Shown here piece after piece: positions 5,794 to 6,622 of a stretch of DNA of 6,622 nucleotides (position 1 is its first letter; each line of letters opens with the position of its first letter). Made by a program: the position numbers and the translations under genes. Location: assembly GCA_905214825.1 (NCBI GenBank), contig CAJMNV010000105.1, positions 1 through 6,622 of the forward strand, in the 5' to 3' direction. The notes under the pieces were generated by a model, which saw nothing but the letters and a program-made list of their open reading frames with translations, had not been told where the DNA came from and ran no database searches. This stretch comes from an uncultured bacterium. Lineage in GTDB: Bacteria; Bacillota; Clostridia; Lachnospirales; Anaerotignaceae.

Positions 5794-5823
5794 AATATAC
5801 CATGCTTTTTTGAAAACCGTCAA
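5794..5823 (-). promoter_or_regulatory. promoter of the mntP gene run
   Basis: On the minus strand TTGACG (5823-5818), an 18-bp spacer and TATATT (5799-5794) form a good sigma-A type promoter. Transcription would start near 5787, giving a leader of only about 43 nt. The -35 lies just 2 bp beyond the T-tract of the upstream terminator. Confidence 0.55.
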
Positions 5824-5825
5824 CG

Positions 5826-5867
5826 AAAAAAATCCCTCACAAAGTCAAAGTAAATGCGAGAGATTTT
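5826..5867 (-). terminator. intrinsic terminator of the S component gene
   Basis: On the minus strand AAAATCTCTCGCA (5867-5855) pairs with TGTGAGGGATTTT (5841-5829), 13 bp with two G-U pairs, around a 13-nt loop and is followed by a T-tract reaching 5826. It lies 17 bp after the stop of the S component gene and separates it from mntP. Confidence 0.8.
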
Positions 5868-5884
5868 GTCATTTTTCTATCATT

Positions 5885-6403
5885 TTAATGAACCGAAATA
5901 TATCGATATATTTTTGCCTTATAAAATGCATATCCTACCACCAAAAATATCACCCAACCAGCACTGCCTTGTACGATATTTTCCGGTATAGAAGTGGCTG
6001 CAACCGCAAAGCTTTTTTGCAATATGGCACTACCAAAGAAATACCCTGTCACCATACAAACAATACCCAAAAAAGTCCCAATCAAACGCTTGATATTCAA
6101 AAAATGTTTTGTTTCTGCAAAACAATGTGCCACTTTGCCAACCACAAAACCCATCAAGCCTTTTATCAACAATGTAAATGGTGCCCAATGTGCATACCCA
6201 CTTAACAAATCTGCCAAAGCAGAACCAACACCCCCAGCAACCATACCATATCTCCAGCCAAAAAACACACCAATCAGCAATATCATACTATCGCCCAAAT
6301 GAATATATCCATTTGTTGCAGAAACGGGAATTTGCAATAACATTGTTGACACTGTTACCAATGCTGTCATCAATCCTTGTAAGCAAATTTCTTTTGTTTT
6401 CAT
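5885..6403 (-). CDS. ECF transporter S component, vitamin-type substrate unknown
   Basis: This is a 172-residue polytopic membrane protein resembling the ECF transporter S component group typified by Pfam PF07155 (ECF-ribofla_trS). Such proteins bind a vitamin or related molecule and work with a shared EcfA/EcfA'/EcfT energy module. The sequence shows five to six hydrophobic segments, the signature GYIHLGDSM (32-40), then GWRYGMVAGGVGSALADLLSG (49-69) and APFTLLIKGLMG (74-85), and a late IPENIVQGSAGW (139-150), all in the usual order. Three ATG codons lie in a row (6409, 6406, 6403). The GAGG site (6416-6413) is 3, 6 and 9 nt from them, so the first is too close; I use the third, which gives the common MKT opening, but the second is equally possible. 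No energy-coupling genes are in the window, and the substrate cannot be read from sequence. Confidence 0.82.
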   Translation of the reverse strand: MKTKEICLQGLMTALVTVSTMLLQIPVSATNGYIHLGDSMILLIGVFFGWRYGMVAGGVGSALADLLSGYAHWAPFTLLIKGLMGFVVGKVAHCFAETKHFLNIKRLIGTFLGIVCMVTGYFFGSAILQKSFAVAATSIPENIVQGSAGWVIFLVVGYAFYKAKIYRYISVH

Positions 6404-6439
6404 CATCATACACCTCTTTTCCTATTTTTAGCATACCAT

Positions 6440-6467
6440 ATTCTACATTTTAATACCAGAAATCCAA
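6440..6467 (-). promoter_or_regulatory. weak promoter candidate for the S component gene
   Basis: On the minus strand TTGGAT (6467-6462), a 16-bp spacer and TAGAAT (6445-6440) could drive the gene, with a start near 6433 and a leader of about 25-30 nt. The -35 is poor. I see no recognisable vitamin riboswitch in this spacer. Confidence 0.35.
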
Positions 6468-6482
6468 CACAAAAAATATATA

Positions 6483-6520
6483 TTGTATGGGTACATTTTT
6501 TATATTTTGTATGCATACAA
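6483..6520. promoter_or_regulatory. two similar palindromes upstream of the S component gene, candidate regulator sites
   Basis: TTGTATGCATACAA (6507-6520) is a perfect 14-bp palindrome. TTGTATGGGTACAT (6483-6496) is a related imperfect copy with TGTA and TACA half-sites kept. Their starts are 24 bp apart, a little over two helical turns. Both lie upstream of the candidate promoter and downstream of the tRNA terminator. I cannot name the regulator. Confidence 0.35.
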
Positions 6521-6531
6521 TTTTAAGATAT

Positions 6532-6566
6532 AAAAAAAGGACATTTGCAAATGCAAATGTCCTTTT
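6532..6566 (-). terminator. intrinsic terminator after tRNA-Val
   Basis: AAAAGGACATTTGC (6566-6553 read on the minus strand) pairs perfectly with GCAAATGTCCTTTT (6548-6535) over 14 bp with a 4-nt loop, followed by further T residues to 6532. It begins 2 bp after the tRNA end and ends the tRNA transcript. Confidence 0.88.
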
Positions 6567-6568
6567 GA

Positions 6569-6622
6569 TGGGAGTTACAGGGCTCGAACCTGTGACCCTC
6601 TGCTTGTAAGGCAGATGCTCTC
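6569..6622 (-). tRNA. tRNA-Val (UAC anticodon), 3' part only, cut by the window edge
   Basis: The minus strand shows, in order, the end of the D arm (GAGAGC), an anticodon stem TCTGC/GCAGA around the loop CTTACAA with anticodon TAC (6608-6606), a variable region, a T arm ACAGG-TTCGAGC-CCTGT, the 3' acceptor strand AACTCCC (6576-6570) and discriminator A (6569). UAC reads valine GUA codons. The 5' acceptor strand and most of the D arm lie outside the window. The next bases are TC, so CCA is not encoded and must be added after transcription. Confidence 0.92.

Noticed and set aside
6406..6516. Minus-strand 36-codon frame ending in the S component start region
   Set aside because: It begins inside the palindrome with no ribosome site, and the only promoter candidate lies within it.

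Overview
The window is AT-rich, tightly packed DNA that looks like the core chromosome of a low-GC Gram-positive anaerobe. The best guess is a Lachnospirales or other Clostridia relative. This rests on the MecA sequence, the strong Shine-Dalgarno sites, sigma-A type promoters, frequent TTG/GTG starts, intrinsic terminators, and a tRNA gene without an encoded CCA end. I see no insertion sequence, phage gene or CRISPR array.

All transcription runs on the minus strand except mecA. From right to left: a partial tRNA-Val (UAC anticodon) enters at the right edge and ends in an intrinsic terminator (6532-6566). A spacer with two similar palindromes precedes a gene for an ECF-type vitamin transporter S component, which has its own terminator (5826-5867). 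A new promoter (5794-5823) then starts what looks like a four-gene run: mntP (manganese efflux), a PAP2-family phosphatase, an AEC-family permease and a DUF2461 protein. A near-perfect hairpin (2881-2913) ends that run and also ends the convergent mecA gene. mecA (plus strand, ClpC adaptor) is divergent from a 535-residue, membrane-anchored protein of unknown function. Their shared spacer holds overlapping -10 boxes and an 11-bp inverted repeat. Past the end of the 535-residue gene lies about 295 bp without a clear gene. It contains a nested, multi-arm inverted-repeat region (257-400) and then a strong promoter (206-234) for a 35-residue Lys/Gln/Glu-rich small protein that ends near the left edge.

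The annotated genes are mostly ordinary housekeeping and transport functions: regulated proteolysis (mecA), metal export (mntP), vitamin uptake (S component), lipid or isoprenoid phosphate hydrolysis (PAP2) and organic-anion export or uptake (AEC). I see no convincing new multi-gene system. The parts most worth a second look are the structured spacer with the small-protein gene at the left, the overlapping divergent promoters between mecA and the 535-residue protein, that protein itself, and the paired palindromes upstream of the S component gene.
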